Below are positions 47,423 through 60,897 of a stretch of DNA of 64,000 nt, piece after piece. Positions within the stretch are counted from its first letter, which is position 1; every line of letters begins with the position of its first letter. The position numbers were made by a program, and so were the translations under genes. Under the pieces are notes generated by a model, which worked only from the letters and a program-made list of their open reading frames with translations, was not told where the DNA came from and made no database searches. Origin of the DNA: Strongyloides papillosus (taxonomy: Eukaryota > Nematoda > Chromadorea > Rhabditida > Strongyloididae); contig SRSI01000079.1 of NCBI GenBank assembly GCA_005656395.1, forward strand, positions 1,054,001 through 1,118,000. The letters run 5' to 3'.

Positions 47423-48400
47423 TCATTCATTGATTGGAATGTTTTAATTGTTCCTGAAATCAATGAAGAATATCTATTTAATTCCAAAGTAAATGACTCC
47501 AATTTTAATGACCTTTCTTATAAATCCAATATTTCACCATCTCCATAGAATACTCTTATAAAAACATTCTTGAAGACCCCCCTTTTGACCACGTAATAAC
47601 ACGTAATGAAATTTACGATAGCATTACATCAAATAATTTCTCAGAGTACTCATTATATTTGCTTTACTAGCTTTAGGAACTGAATTTCATGGAGCATTCC
47701 GACAGTTTCCCATCCTCTTAGTATTCCTATATGAAGAAATGATAAAAATCCAGATTCATGATGAACTTATGATTTCTACACAAGAGTACAACATCAAGAT
47801 TATCTAATTTCACTGAAAGCAGTAGATTTTATCCTTAACATAATTGTTGTTATCAAAATTTATTACTTTATATTTACCGAGGTAGAATTGGAAAGTAATC
47901 GCTAAAAAAACATATGAATAGCCAAAGTTGCCGTAGATATCATGCATTATTGGTAAAAAAAATATATACAATGGCATAAGCCATTACATTAAGTATAGGT
48001 AAAAGAAAAGTAAAGCAATTAAAATGACTTTTTAATAACCACTGTTTCTTTTGCTATTAAATACATGAGCAAACGTATCTATAGACTAGATTATTTTTTC
48101 CTTTTTAAGATTGTCTTTTAGGATATCAATTATCGTATATTTTTTATCTTCACTTATATATAATTTTTCTTTTCTTAAAATCTATTACGTTATATTTTTA
48201 ATGTCGTCTTGTACGTATTTTTAAATTTTCGATGATTATACCATTCAATAATGCAAGTAGTCATATTAGCCAGTAGTTAAAATTTTATTAAATAACACGA
48301 AATAAAACCATAATTAAAGTAATATTTTATTAGTCCATACTGTTTCGCGTATCAATTTTTAACGTTTTTACTAACTTTTCTTTTCAGATCATCATAAGAT
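47423..48400. other. Interval with decayed coding scraps
   Basis: No intact gene. The end at 48371-48387 (CTAACTTTTCTTTTCAG) is a strong 3' splice or trans-splice acceptor just before the next ATG. Confidence 0.4.
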
Positions 48401-49153
48401 ATGGCAGTGTTACTAACCACTAATAGCAGCAATGGAAAATCTCGACAACGCCTTCAGAGGAAAAGAAAGTCGGCTGGTGACGGTAATGGTGGAAAAATAA
48501 GAAGATTGGATAAGGATACTAATAATAAAGAAAATAGAGTAACTGAGGTAGCCAACAGCCCTCGGATTAAAGAAGAAGATTCTTTCCTTGAGGAACTGAT
48601 AAATATTGCATTCGTCAGTGAGGAATATGGTGATAAGGATAAATATGTTGGAATGCCTGGTTCCGCAACGCTAGGACGTCCTCCATACGTTCCACCGAAA
48701 GAGCGAATAATAGCACAAGTTCATGATAAACCAAAAGAGATGAACTTACAACAGCTGGAAGAAGTTTTAGCAAAGAGAATCATTGAAGAGACTGGAAGGG
48801 GAATTTGTGCCACTCTTGTTGATGACCAATGTGCAGAATGTGGTATATGTAAAGCAGCAGTTCCATTATATGAAAATTTTGTCACAGCAAATTTCGTAAA
48901 TCACATTAATGAGCAACATCCAAGGATCCATCGATGTAGTGGCAGTTGGCCAGGATTGAATAAGAGTATTCTTGCAATACTAAAATCTACTGTGCCTAAA
49001 CCTTTAAGTTTTAGTGATTTCGCAATTGCTGATTCAAACATCAATGATGATGACAACTTGCAATGCATCTGGTGTGGTATTTTCATGGATACTCAAGCTC
49101 TTGCAGTACACTTTTATGAAGTTCATTCATCTGAGATCGAAGTTCCAAGATGA
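48401..49153 (+). CDS. Zinc-finger protein, possibly truncated by TGA
   Basis: From ATG at 48401 (14 nt after the CTAAC...TTTCAG acceptor) the frame encodes 250 residues. The N-terminus is basic (RQRLQRKRKS). One finger has the form C-x2-C-x17-H-x4-H (CGICKA ... NHINEQHP) near residues 147-172. A second is a good C2H2 finger (CIWCGIFM ... VHFYEVH, C-x2-C-x11-H-x4-H) near 223-243. The frame stops at TGA (49151-49153), but the same frame continues with YLCLLELVV...FGHDFKITHPDEH, in which the TGA occupies the place of the first Cys of a third finger. After ~49295 a GTAAGT...TTATAG intron leads to an open stretch (49338-49685) in a phase that does not match. The gene is therefore either a two-finger gene or a recent pseudogene. 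Confidence 0.55.
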   Translation: MAVLLTTNSSNGKSRQRLQRKRKSAGDGNGGKIRRLDKDTNNKENRVTEVANSPRIKEEDSFLEELINIAFVSEEYGDKDKYVGMPGSATLGRPPYVPPKERIIAQVHDKPKEMNLQQLEEVLAKRIIEETGRGICATLVDDQCAECGICKAAVPLYENFVTANFVNHINEQHPRIHRCSGSWPGLNKSILAILKSTVPKPLSFSDFAIADSNINDDDNLQCIWCGIFMDTQALAVHFYEVHSSEIEVPR

Positions 49154-49834
49154 TATTTATGTCTACTTGAATTGGTAGTTAATGCTAAATTATTTAAGAA
49201 ATTTGGGCATGATTTCAAAATAACTCACCCTGATGAGCATCACTTCTATTGGAGAAAATATGATAAAAAATATTCTGACGAAAATAAACTTAAAGAAGGT
49301 AAGTTTACGCTTAGTTTATGTTTATATTATCTTATAGACATTGATAAAGATAAATGAAATTGTAATTCTGCCTGAACGCATCTCCAATAAACGTATGTCT
49401 TTGGGCAGTCAACCAGAATCAAATAATGATTATCAATTCATTGAATCTATCTCAAACGAATGTGATACGCAAGGAGATACTATTACACCAAATTCACCAA
49501 TTAAACAAGATGTGAATGTTGGAGAATTGGTGAATAAATCTGATGAAATATCTAAGTCAAAAGAAAAGAATTCTGTGGAGATTGATAAGGTCATAAAGGT
49601 AACCAGTTCAGATGCTGGAGAAATAAGTATAGACATAGACACTAAAAATATTCAAAAGAAGTGTCTAGTCATAAATTTTTTGTAAATGTATTGTTATAAA
49701 TGTGTTATAAAGTGTATATATTTTTTAAATAAACAATTAAGATCTACATTTTTTTTGTTAGTTTTAGTAGATTCTTTATCATTTAAATTCTACGGTGGTT
49801 ACAATCGTGTGCCGATTATGGATAAGATTTATAG

Positions 49835-50023
49835 GAGCCCGGGGTGGATGTCGTTATCAGTGGAGTACTGATAGTTCTTTCATTTGGATTTGCACTTTTC
49901 ACTAGTGAATCTTTGCGAGATTTGCTTACTCGTTTAATATTCTGGATCATCTTCATTTTTGTGTATATTTTTTTGTGCATTTTTTCTATTGACGTTGTTT
50001 CTTTGTGTATTTTCTTCAGTTAA
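49835..50023 (+). other. Possible exon encoding two membrane helices
   Basis: After an acceptor-like ATTTATAG, 62 codons are open to a TAA. They contain two hydrophobic segments (VVISGVLIVLSFGFALF and LIFWIIFIFVYIFLCIFSI) separated by TSESLRDLLTR. No upstream exon could be defined, so this is only a candidate. Confidence 0.25.
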
Positions 50024-50381
50024 CCGTGTTTAAATTTTTTCTGGTGTAAAGTTTTCTAATTAATATTCCCTAGTGATATGTTTATCATGTTTGGTACCAA
50101 TCTTACTCACATTGGTATAGGTTTATTGTTTTCTACTTCATATGGGTTGTGGATTCTCTGGTACATTGGGAGCTTTACTGGCTTCATCTACTTTTAGCGT
50201 TTGTAGCAAACTATTGGTTGAAGGCGATGACACTAGCAAGTGCAAAAAAAGTTCTAGAAAATATAAGATATCTTTAAGTAAGTTGAATGTTCATTTCGCA
50301 CAACTACATATCAAAAATGGTGGGTATAATTATGAAAATACAATATTAATACCATTCAATTTTAATCAATGCAAAGAATCT

Positions 50382-50651
50382 CTACTTTTTTTCCCAATCG
50401 ACACCACATTGTGAATTGGTTTTGGTACTAAGACCTAGTATAATGTCTTGGTAGGAGCTGGAGCTCCGAGAAACTATAGTGATAACTTGAGGAGGCTCTC
50501 TATATTCATTTCTTCTACAGCACATACAACACAAGAAAATTTGTACAAGCAGGATACCGACGACTACTAAGACAGCTTTTACGATGATAAAAAATAAATA
50601 CGTCTTTCCACATCTGTATTTTACTTGGATAGTATTCATCAAATCATTCAA
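50382..50651 (-). CDS. Small single-pass membrane protein or terminal exon
   Basis: Open frame of 89 residues: a short N-terminus with KYRCGK, one strong transmembrane helix (FFIIVKAVLVVVGILLVQIF), a CCMCCRR juxtamembrane cluster of the kind that is often palmitoylated, and a polar cytoplasmic tail rich in Ser. It may be the last exon of a longer gene, since the upstream sequence (50652-50830) is only weakly coding-like. Family not recognised. The opposite strand here has open but unconvincing frames. Confidence 0.4.
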   Translation of the reverse strand: MNDLMNTIQVKYRCGKTYLFFIIVKAVLVVVGILLVQIFLCCMCCRRNEYREPPQVITIVSRSSSSYQDIILGLSTKTNSQCGVDWEKK

Positions 50652-53600
50652 ATATTATTTTGGTGATGTTAAAGTTTTTCTTTTGTTTCTTTTTGGTCTT
50701 TGTGGAAAATTTATCAGTATTTCTATTGGTGAAAACAAAACAGTGAGAGCTGGTAGAAATAAGGAAGAATATTCTACTATAAATTGCAATTGATGTTTTG
50801 AAATTACCAGTTAAATACACTATCACTGTCTTTTCTAATCGTTCCCAAAATTTATTTCACCAGTTGTGTGAATGGACGCGATATTTTTATTTTCTTTCTT
50901 GTGGAAACGATTTCAAATAAGATTAACGGTTTTGATTATATTAATAAGTATATTGAAATTGAAATAATGAAAAGGAAGTCTTGTTATAGTATTTATAAGC
51001 TACAAACATCTATCTTATCAGCAACTTTAAATTTTTCTCTAACTTGAAAATTAAGTATATTTATAACGTTTACTACAAGCTAAGGATCAATCTCGAAGTA
51101 GATAAGTATGTTTCCGTAGTTTTGTAACACAAACATGTTATTTATCAAGTTACATTGATTCAAATTTCACAATAACTCTATCACATTGCATAACTTGAAA
51201 AGTTAAACACGTTCGCCTTCAAAAATTTTCATTGTAAAATAATCCTATATCGTTATCTATTCCCATTATTTTTATTTACTATTGTGTTTCAACTGATTGA
51301 CAGTTATCTTTAGAAACAATAATGTTGTATATTTTGTCAAATGATTAGTAAATGAATTTTGAAAAAATAGTTCTTTGTTTATAATCTTAGCTAATTTTAG
51401 ATTGTGAAATGTGGGTTTATTTCGATATCGTTCATATCTCTCGATTTTTTCTATGTTACCAATGAATTTGTATAGTTGAGATATAGATATTCTTTGACCA
51501 GTAAGCTGTTATGACAAATAGCAATCAATCATATGAGAGGAAATATTTAATTTTTATTGAAATTTTCATTTAAATATTTGTTATTTAAACTTCTTCTTAA
51601 GTAGATGTTACTACTTTTTATTAATATGCCAACATAGAAAGTTTTTTATATTCATTAGTCTTATGTTAAAAAAAATTATTTTTATCAAAGGAAAATGTTT
51701 TAATAATTATTGGTTATAATTTTTTCTACAATGTTTTGGTGAAATATTCTATTATTAGGAAATTTTAATATCACAATAACTTAAAATATTTTCAATTTAT
51801 ATACATTTACTTGCAGAATCTTCAAAAGTATTATTTTTAAATTGAATTTTTTTATTACATTCGATCATAATTGAAATAACAAGAACATTTTATAAATAGA
51901 TTCTAAATGGTACCCCAAACTTAACACTAATAAATTTAAAGTAGTTATTATAAAAAAACTTTCAATAAAATCATTTAATAAATAAGAAAAAAAATATATG
52001 ATTAAAAATAAAGTGAAAACATTATAATGTACAATAAAATAAAAGATATTTTCTAGTTTTAATCATTCCATCATGATAATTAAAAAAATTCACATCGAAA
52101 GTTATTATAATAATGTCTGGTATAAATTGTCATTATTATTTTAAAACAAAACGGAAAGTTTTATTTTCATTTTCATAAGGATGAGTTTTTATTTTTGTTT
52201 TATCCTCTTTTAAAACATTTTTAATCTATTAAATTGAATTAAAATAAATATATATGTTCGTGTTTTAAAAATATTTCATTTAAAATGTGATTTTTATTTT
52301 AGTTTTTTTAGATTTTCCGTTTTAAAGAATTATATAACACATTTTGCATCACTTATTGTTCTTTAATTTAATGTTTCTAAAAAATACTATCACTTAATGT
52401 GACATATAATGTTTCATCTTTAATTTTTTAATTTTACAAGTAGTATTTCAAGAATTAATGTTGTAATTGGTAGAGAAAGTTTAAAAAGAATTAAATTTGT
52501 GATTTTTATAGTACCATTAAACTTTTTGTATGGTGATAGATGTAAAAAAAATTGGTCTCCTCGACGGGGTATAAATGTTTTTAAAAAGTAGTTATTTGAT
52601 AATAAAAAATAAAATTCTTATATTAAACAATTTAATAAAATAAATTACCGTTACTTTAGCTGTAACTTTTCTAACAATAAGAAAATGAAGCTACTTCACT
52701 TTTGTTATTCAGGATTTTAAATTATTTCATTGTATTCATTACTATACAATATAAACTTTTTTTTACCATAAAATAATTATATGTTTTACAAATACTTCGT
52801 AGTATACATCTTTTCAAAGACATTAATTTTCATTTTACTATATAATACAATTTTATGTTTCCATTAAAAATAATTTCTCAAATATACATGAAAAATGTAC
52901 AAATTAAGTATATAATCCAATAGATAATAACTTTTTTAATGTAAAACATTTTTTTTCGTTTAAAAGATATTAAAGCAAATGTTTTTGATTAATTTATATT
53001 GATTTTTCATTAAAAAATATGTTAAACAAATGACATATCAATTCGTTTATTATTAAATGATGTTTATTAAAATTAAAGTAACTTTACAATATGTTGTTTA
53101 ATTTTTATATTCAATAATCAATCTACATGTTTGAGTATGATTTATTAATTCTTATTACAATTTTTTGAAATAAAAACTTTTTGAAAAATATATTACTCAT
53201 AGGTGCATTTTTTTAATATTTATACATTTAAAATATGTCTTTTTGTATTTTGAAATATTTTTTTCAGGAGCCCATATGTTTCTTTTGTTTTTTATTTATT
53301 TATAATGTACTTTTTTAGCTTATATTATAACAGTTAATTTTCTATAAATCAATTAAAATATTAACACATACATTTTCCCCATTTTTGAACTTTCCATACA
53401 CTTTTTTACCCATAAAAACTAATAAAGCATAAAAACATCTTTTACATCACTCAACAAAACTCGTCATCACAAAAAAACTTGGATATTTATATTTTTTCAT
53501 CATCATCTACACCTACTACCAAATGTTAGATCATCATACAAAATATAAATATTTTTAAACAACCACTTAAATATTACTTTAAGATTAAAGATTGTAAATT

Positions 53601-56600
53601 TTTCTAGAAAAAGTCTTTAAAATTCAATAAAATAAACACATTGTTAATTATTTATTAAGTATACCTAACTTTATAAACATATTTTTTTATCATTCCTCTT
53701 TCAATGGGTATAATAATAATTTATCTAAATTAAATTTTCTTAAATACATCATACTTCGAACAAAGTTAAGCAAATTAAATAAGTTCTATTAAATATTAAT
53801 AATTTCCAATAGAACATATATAATTTTTTATTATCCCAATCCAACCAAAAACCAACTACATTTCACTTTCCATGACTTAGTGCAAAACTTAAATTGATAC
53901 ACTAAAATTAAGCATCCAGTATATTTAAACTATCCAACCTTTAAAATTCATCTAGAATATTTACATATAGTGATTAAAAACTTTTTTTAACTCATTCACC
54001 ATCCAGTTAACGGTTGAATTTCTTTTCCATCTTCAAAAATGCATACTTATATTTGCAAATCAACAAAAAAAATTATTAAGTAGGCTTAAAAATCATTCTG
54101 GCTCCATGGTGATATTTAATAAGTGTCGATGACATGTTTGAATAAAATTGAAACATTCTATTTTTATCTCTCTTACCTGAGTTTGTTTTTTTTATAATTA
54201 AACATTCTTAGTAAATGCCTACATTTTTTTAAGCGTTCTAATTTTATGTCTGTTATCTTAATTATTCACGTTTATCTTAGGAAAGATGTTGTCACTTATT
54301 TTTCGGGTTTATATTTCAAAAATATACGTATATAAATATAATATTATATATCTCACATTTTCAAAAAGCTTCCAGAAAATTATATTCGCATTAATATATA
54401 TGTCAATTACTTGGGTAAAATTTTTTTTACAATTAATATATCATTTTAATATAATCCTATATAACATATAAATTTTATACTTTAAACCAGTGTATTTTTT
54501 CAGTCTATCAAATAACATCATTTCTATATAATATTCTAACTTTATTTTAATGGATGCTTTTTATAGTATTGGACAAAAAATATTTCCTATTTTTAGGATT
54601 TTCACATTTATTACATACGTCCAAGCATTCATGTTTTAAAATATTAAAAAATACTGTAATTTCCATTTATTTAAGGGATACTTGTAAATATATATGTATA
54701 TCCATATATATTATATTTAATTAAACTTTTTCTTTCTTTTATTTTGATAGAATTTTTTAAAAATTTCCCCACTATCAAAACATAACATTAAATATTCTTG
54801 TTTTTCAAATCGTACTGTTCTCTAAAAATATTAAACTTTAGCCAAATATGGGTTCCAATATATTATAAATATTCTCTATGAAATTCTTAGTAATTATTAA
54901 ATAAATTTATAATTTAAAATAACAAAAAGAGTCTCATCATTTAAATTAATATTCACATGGACTTTTAGAAGATTACACTGACTAAAAAATATTTTTCTTT
55001 TGCTAATAATAATCATGAGATTCGAACATACTATTTTCCTACTCCTTAAAAGCTTTAAATTATAAAAAAGCAGTAATTTTTGATTCTCAAAAAATAAATA
55101 GTTTTATCCTATAAAAAATCCTTCAATTACATTTCTATATAGTTTGTGTCCCTATTCTTTCCTTTAAATTATATTATAAGTCAAAAAACAAATTTCCTCA
55201 GTTTGATATTTGTGAAATAAAAGTTAAAAAATAAATATATAGTGATTGAAGAATAAGTAATTGTGTATAAAATATATATCTTTTTATTTAGTATAATTAA
55301 TCATTCTTATTCGTATAACTAATTAGAAAAAAAGTTTTGTTCTCACTACCTACACTTCATTATCTTAGATCACTTTATATTTCGTAGAAATTTGTCGTTT
55401 ATCTGCTGATAACTTTAGTTTAAATATTCATCAAATATTAGTTCCTTTCAATGAAAAGCATTATGAATTACTTTTACGGAAATTTATTACGAATGTTTTA
55501 ATGATATTCTTGATTTCTAAATCAAATGCCCATTGGTGTAATAATTTATATTTTTCCATTAATCTTTCGTTTGATGATAAAACATCCAGCATTTTAATCT
55601 TTTTAATGCTCAGAGAAGAGTTTAAAATAAAGAATGTCATAACTTTGAATTTCCTATGATTCCACCTACTTGAAGTGTATGCTTGTAGAGGATGACAAAA
55701 ACATTATGTATTATATTATAAATTTTTTAATCTTTATCTTGATATTTTGTCAGTTTTATCTAACTTTTTTTCTCTTTATTTTCATCTCATACACCTCATT
55801 TTTATTTTTATAATTATTCATATAATAAATATAACATCATAAAATAATATAATAAAAATGGTCAAAATAAATGGTAATAAAAGAAAAAAGTTTGTTTTTT
55901 ATTTAAATAAAAGAAAAAATTAAATTATTTTCATTAGAATCATCTATTTTCTATAAAATATAGTAAATACACGCAAATTTATTTGTAACTTCATATCCTC
56001 AAGCTTAAAAATCCTACTATTTATTCTATTATATATCCTAAAAATATATTTTTCCCCTCAAAAACAAAGTTGTACCCTTACTATTTATATAAAAATATAT
56101 ATTTTTAGTTTTAAATTCCATCTAACAAAAGAGTTAAAGATTAATTTGAATAGCATATGATAAAAAAAAATTTTTTTTCGTCATGCATTATTTATTTATG
56201 GCAATTTTGTTAATAGTTGCCATACTTAATATTCACTCTCTCCCTCTCTCTCTCCCATATGATATGAATTTTTGGTTGTTCTATTTTTCAACATCTCCCT
56301 TATTATTCAATGATCTTTGGTTAGGGTTTATCAATGACAAAATCTTTTATACTTTTAAATTTTGTTAACTTTTAACTCATAATATTTAGCATTTCATTTT
56401 ATACCTCTCAAAGATATTATTTTCTCACTGACGTCACCCTATGATACAATTTAAGAACAATTTTATACTTCCACTTATTTGATATACAATATATCATTTT
56501 AAAGATAATTAGTTTTAAAAGAAGTGCAAAGATATATATGTGTATGTAATAAATATTCAATGACTCTATATCAAATATTTTAATTCTTCATGGTAAATTT

Positions 56601-59065
56601 TTAAAAATAACAAAATATACTCCTTCATCATCTATATTTTTTAAAAATTTATTTATATTTTGAAAATGACAATTATTATCATGATATTGGTAAAAATATG
56701 TATATATATATTCTTTGTATAAATATAAACTACATCTTTTAAAACCATTCTTCTTAACATTATGCGCAACAGGCGTATTTTATATAACAAAAGATAGATT
56801 ATAAAATTAATCAAAATAAAGCATCTTCTTTTGAAAGTTAATTACACTGTAGAATTTTTATATATTTATATTCTTTAAATGACAACTTTTAATAAAAATA
56901 TTGTTCATTGAAAAATTTTCTTAATGAACCTCTTCTACAGTAATTTGTCATTCTTGCTGCTGTTTTATTTGTATTTTTATTTTATACTTCTAATAAAATA
57001 CCAAGAACATTCATAAAACGTGTAGTAGAATTATTTATATTCTACTAGTGATTAAAGTTTAATTACTATATGATGGAATGTATCACTTAAATGTATATGT
57101 AAAGGACAGTAATAAAATAAATTTTGACATTCTCTAAATGACAACTGGAAAGTTTTTTTAAAGTCTATTTATAGTTCCGCAATGTATATCGCTTATTAGA
57201 TTAGATTTTGTATTAATCACTAGACAAAATTTATTGTAATAAGTATGAAAATTTACTTACACTTTGACCTTTTTTTCTACCCAAAAAGCCTTGAAAATGT
57301 AAGAAAGTAACGTGGTCTTTTCCACGATTCTTTAAATACATTTGTAGTAAAACATGAAGGGAATCATATAAATCATTAAAAAATTTCGTAAATTTTAAGT
57401 ACTTAATTATGTTCCGTATGCTCATTAAATTTACTTCCTCTTTCACTTTCTTTTTCCTTTGTCTTGTCTCATTCTCCAAAGTACCAGATGCAATGAAGTT
57501 ACATTATTTTAAAGATTAACCTCGAAAATTAAATATCATTCGTCCCATCTGTCCAGTGGTAAAAATGATAATTTTGACATTATTTTCCCTCTACTATATG
57601 ACATTTGCAAAAAATGTATATATAAATAAAGAACACATAAATATATACATATATATTTTCTTGAGATAAGTAGATTTATATTTATGTAACCCTACCAGGA
57701 CAGTTAAATAGCATTCTTTACTACATTTAAAATATAGTAACCAAAAGACATTACTACTTTTTCAAAAGACAAGTATTCTTTTTAAAAATTTTTATCCCCA
57801 ATTAATTTGATCAAGTTATTTGGAAAACCCATTATATCGCGAATGTCATATATGTAATTGTTTGCGCAAAGCAAAAAATATTAAATATATGTTATCTGAT
57901 AATTTTAAAACACACCATGTGCCTTTTATATAATCAACTATAGTACATTGATATATCTTTCAACCATTATTATTTCTCTAATTGCAAGAATAATTATATA
58001 ATTTTCTTATTTTCAAGTTCTGTATCAATGATGAATTGGTAATTTAATGTTTCAACGAAACTCACGAATCAGTATAATTTTTTTGAAAACTTTTCTTGGT
58101 ATTTTTACATTTATTATAACTGCAGTTAATTATTATAAGATTAAATTTAAAAGTGCACATGATATTGCATACTAAAAATATCTTAGGGAATGACTTAAAA
58201 TTTCATTATACTAACTTTCTTAATTTGTTTATTTCTAATAAATTATTCTATTATATTTATTCTATTTTATATAACTTATTTTTGTTATAATATTTTATTT
58301 GTCAAGACATATTCTGTTCTTTATCAAGCATTTAATTTTCTTTTTTTATATAAGATGAAAACAATAAATTAGAGTGGAAGGAATTTTTTAATGAATATTA
58401 ATTATATTTTAAATAAGGATTTCAAAATTATTATGTATATTTTTACCTAATAACGCCTACCATAAATGGAAATATTAATATTTTAAGCTATAATAATAGT
58501 ATAATATAATATTATCACATTTTTTCTACTTATTCAAATGTACAAACAAACATCGTCACTTATAAAATATTTCAAAGTACTCCAAACTATTACATTTGTT
58601 ATCATTTATATATCTTTTTCGTTTATATAATAATCATGCTTTTTTCTTTTTTTTGTCCGTCTCTTTTACGTATAACTATTTCTTTACACCTTTTACTTTA
58701 TTTTATAGAATAGAAATCATTATCAAGTATTTATAGAAATTAGCCAGAAGAAATAAATATTGCATGTAATAATTATCTTTATATTTCAAAGATCGTTTTT
58801 TTATATTTATTTGATTAAATATTTATCTTTTATAACAAACTATCAATTTAATTTTAGGTCTTTTCATCAAAAATTGCTTCATACGTTATATTTAGCGTCA
58901 AATTTAGAAAAAAGAAAAAAAAGTAATTCATTACTTTTGAATACTATAAAAATATTCTTCTATTTTTGTCATTTATCAAAAAAAAAGTATACTCTACAGA
59001 TATATACATTAATAAAAAATATTATTTTTATTTTATAATAATATTTTAAAATAAAAATATATATT
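50652..59065. other. 8.4 kb AT-rich region with almost no gene signal
   Basis: Dominated by A/T runs and ATATAT stretches. I found no tRNA, no terminal repeats and no conserved protein motif, apart from the small candidate at 57217-57479. It could be a large intergenic block or a regulatory or intronic region. Short open frames such as 56183-56368 (hydrophobic start) have nothing to support them. Confidence 0.5.
57217..57479 (-). CDS. Candidate small spliced gene fragment
   Basis: An open stretch of 73 codons (57479-57261), with only a TTG at its left edge, ends at a good donor (GTAAGT). A 39 bp intron with TTGTCTAG acceptor follows, then an immediate in-frame TGA (57219-57217). The peptide is basic and helical (NLMSIRNIIKYLKFTKFFND) and ends HFQGFLGRKKGQS. 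GRKK looks like an amidation and dibasic cleavage signal, but no signal peptide is visible and an upstream exon would be needed. Composition is less AT-rich than the surroundings. Confidence 0.3.
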
Positions 59066-60394
59066 ATGCAAGATCCAATTCATGAACGTGCTGTTGGAGC
59101 ACTACTAGGTCAGGCAATTGGTGATGCAATAGGATGTCGGTATCAGTATCGTAGTAGTGAAGATATCAAGGACCAAATTGAGGCAGATAAAGATATGAAT
59201 GGTTTCCTACCAATCAGAGGATCTGCTGTCTTCAATTTTCCACCGGGGATGGTAATGTTCCTTTTAACCTAACATTTTTCCCCATACCATTCTCAATCAT
59301 TGAAACATCATCTATCTAATTTACGATGTTTCACTAGTTTTTGAGATTTTTTTTTACCAAAAAAAAGCACTTTACTTCTTATATAAAAATGTTAGTTTAA
59401 GTTCTTTTATAATAAGATTTTTTCTTTTATTTCCTAAATCATTTAGGAATAAAGGAGAAATAATTTTTTTCTGATAACATTACGTATAATTCATGTTTAA
59501 ACTAATTTTGGTTATCCTATATTATAGGTCAATGATAGAACAGAATACTGTATGTTAGTTGCTAGAATCTTATCAAAAAGAACATTATTTAAGATACAAG
59601 ACTTACTTGAAAGTATGTTAAGATGGAAAAAAAGCGATCCAATAGAATTCCAAAACTCTATCTTCACTGTCCTTGGATCACTTGATTTCAATGAAAATCG
59701 AAATCCAGTGATTGATAAGCTTCTTAAGAATGAAGAAGAATTAGAAACATTTCTTAGCGCTAATGCTAATCATATTAATAAAAGATCATTATCAAATATG
59801 TGTTTAAATATTGCTGTACCAACAGCTATAGTTACAACAAGACAATCATCGACGATAGTTAGTGGGTTGGTTAATAGATTGACAAGAATCACACAACCAC
59901 ATCCTACAGCTATTGATGGTGTTCGTGTCTTGACATCAGCCATTAGATCACTCCTTATGTATGGGGATACAAATAGAGCATTAGAAACAGCGAGAATGTC
60001 TGGTAAATCACGTACAATTCTTGAACATTTATCTAATTCCGCTAAATGTGCTCATCCACAGGAGGGTGATGAAGTATTAAGAGAGATACGTGGTGAAAAG
60101 GAATTACCAGTTGACTACTTGGGAATTGCCTTACAGATAGCATTCTATAATTTACGGTATGCAAAAAGTTTTGAGGAAGGCATCATTAATGCAATATTGA
60201 TGGGTGGTGACACGGCAGCAAATGCAAGTATAACAGGAGCATTACTTGGTGCCAAATTTGGTGTTTCTTCAATACCCGAACCATGGAGGAGAACAGTTAC
60301 AGAAGTCAAACATGAAAGGCACTCCAAATTTCCAGATGTCTATCTTGGTGATGCTGAAGGTTTAGTTGAAAGGCTTATTACAAAAGTTCATTAA
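59066..60394 (+). CDS. ADP-ribosylglycohydrolase-family protein, probably inactive
   Basis: Exons 59066-59251 and 59528-60394, split by a 276 bp intron, encode 350 residues, the usual length for the family. The N-terminus ALLGQAIGDAIGCRYQ and the C-terminal GGDTAANASITGALLGAKFG ... IPEPW are typical. In active members two Asp-rich motifs bind magnesium: TDDT after PPG, and GGDTDTN near the end. Here the first reads VNDRTE (after FPPGM) and the second GGDTAAN, so key Asp/Thr residues are missing at both sites. The protein is probably a pseudoenzyme, perhaps binding ADP-ribose without hydrolysis (inference). The intron falls exactly at the first motif, and its donor GTAATG and acceptor ATTATAG are good, so the missing residues are not a splicing artefact. 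Confidence 0.88.
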
Positions 60395-60897
60395 TATTAT
60401 TTACAATCAAAAAAACAATATTCAGAATATTATATTTTTACAATAAAAAACTCCAACTTTTTTATATCAAATATAGAGGGAGAAAAAAACAATCATCTGA
60501 CCATTATTATCAAATATATTTGTGTAATAATATTGATATTTTCAAAAATACATAAAAAATATCAACTAAAAAAAGAAGAAAAAATACGATTGAATGGATG
60601 TTTGATATTACTGAAATTATTTTTAATGTGCCTTTGACAAATATTTATATCACTTATGTACATTTCAATTTTATATATATTGTTAGTTGTTATGTCTATA
60701 TTTAGTTACAAGTAAATAAATTATATTTCATAATAATTAAGGCTTCTTTTTATCAACAATATTATGTTAATTTTGACATGTATTGTAATTTTTAAATTTG
60801 GTGTAGTGTTACTTACTCAATCTCTCCTATAACGATATATTTGCGCATCATTCTATTCATAAAAACACCAGGCCAAGTTGATGATATTTTCTATTAT
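60395..60897. other. Intergenic between the ADP-ribosylglycohydrolase-like gene and SAS-6
   Basis: About 500 bp of A/T-rich sequence with no gene. Both neighbours are on the plus strand. Confidence 0.5.

Noticed and set aside
28552..49153. General reassignment of UGA to Cys in this organism
   Set aside because: The HP1-like gene and the gene at 4494-4990 end in TGA at sensible places, so TGA is a normal stop here.
56183..56368. Possible signal peptide followed by a short hydrophobic peptide
   Set aside because: Entirely hydrophobic A/T-driven composition, no dibasic sites or splice sites.
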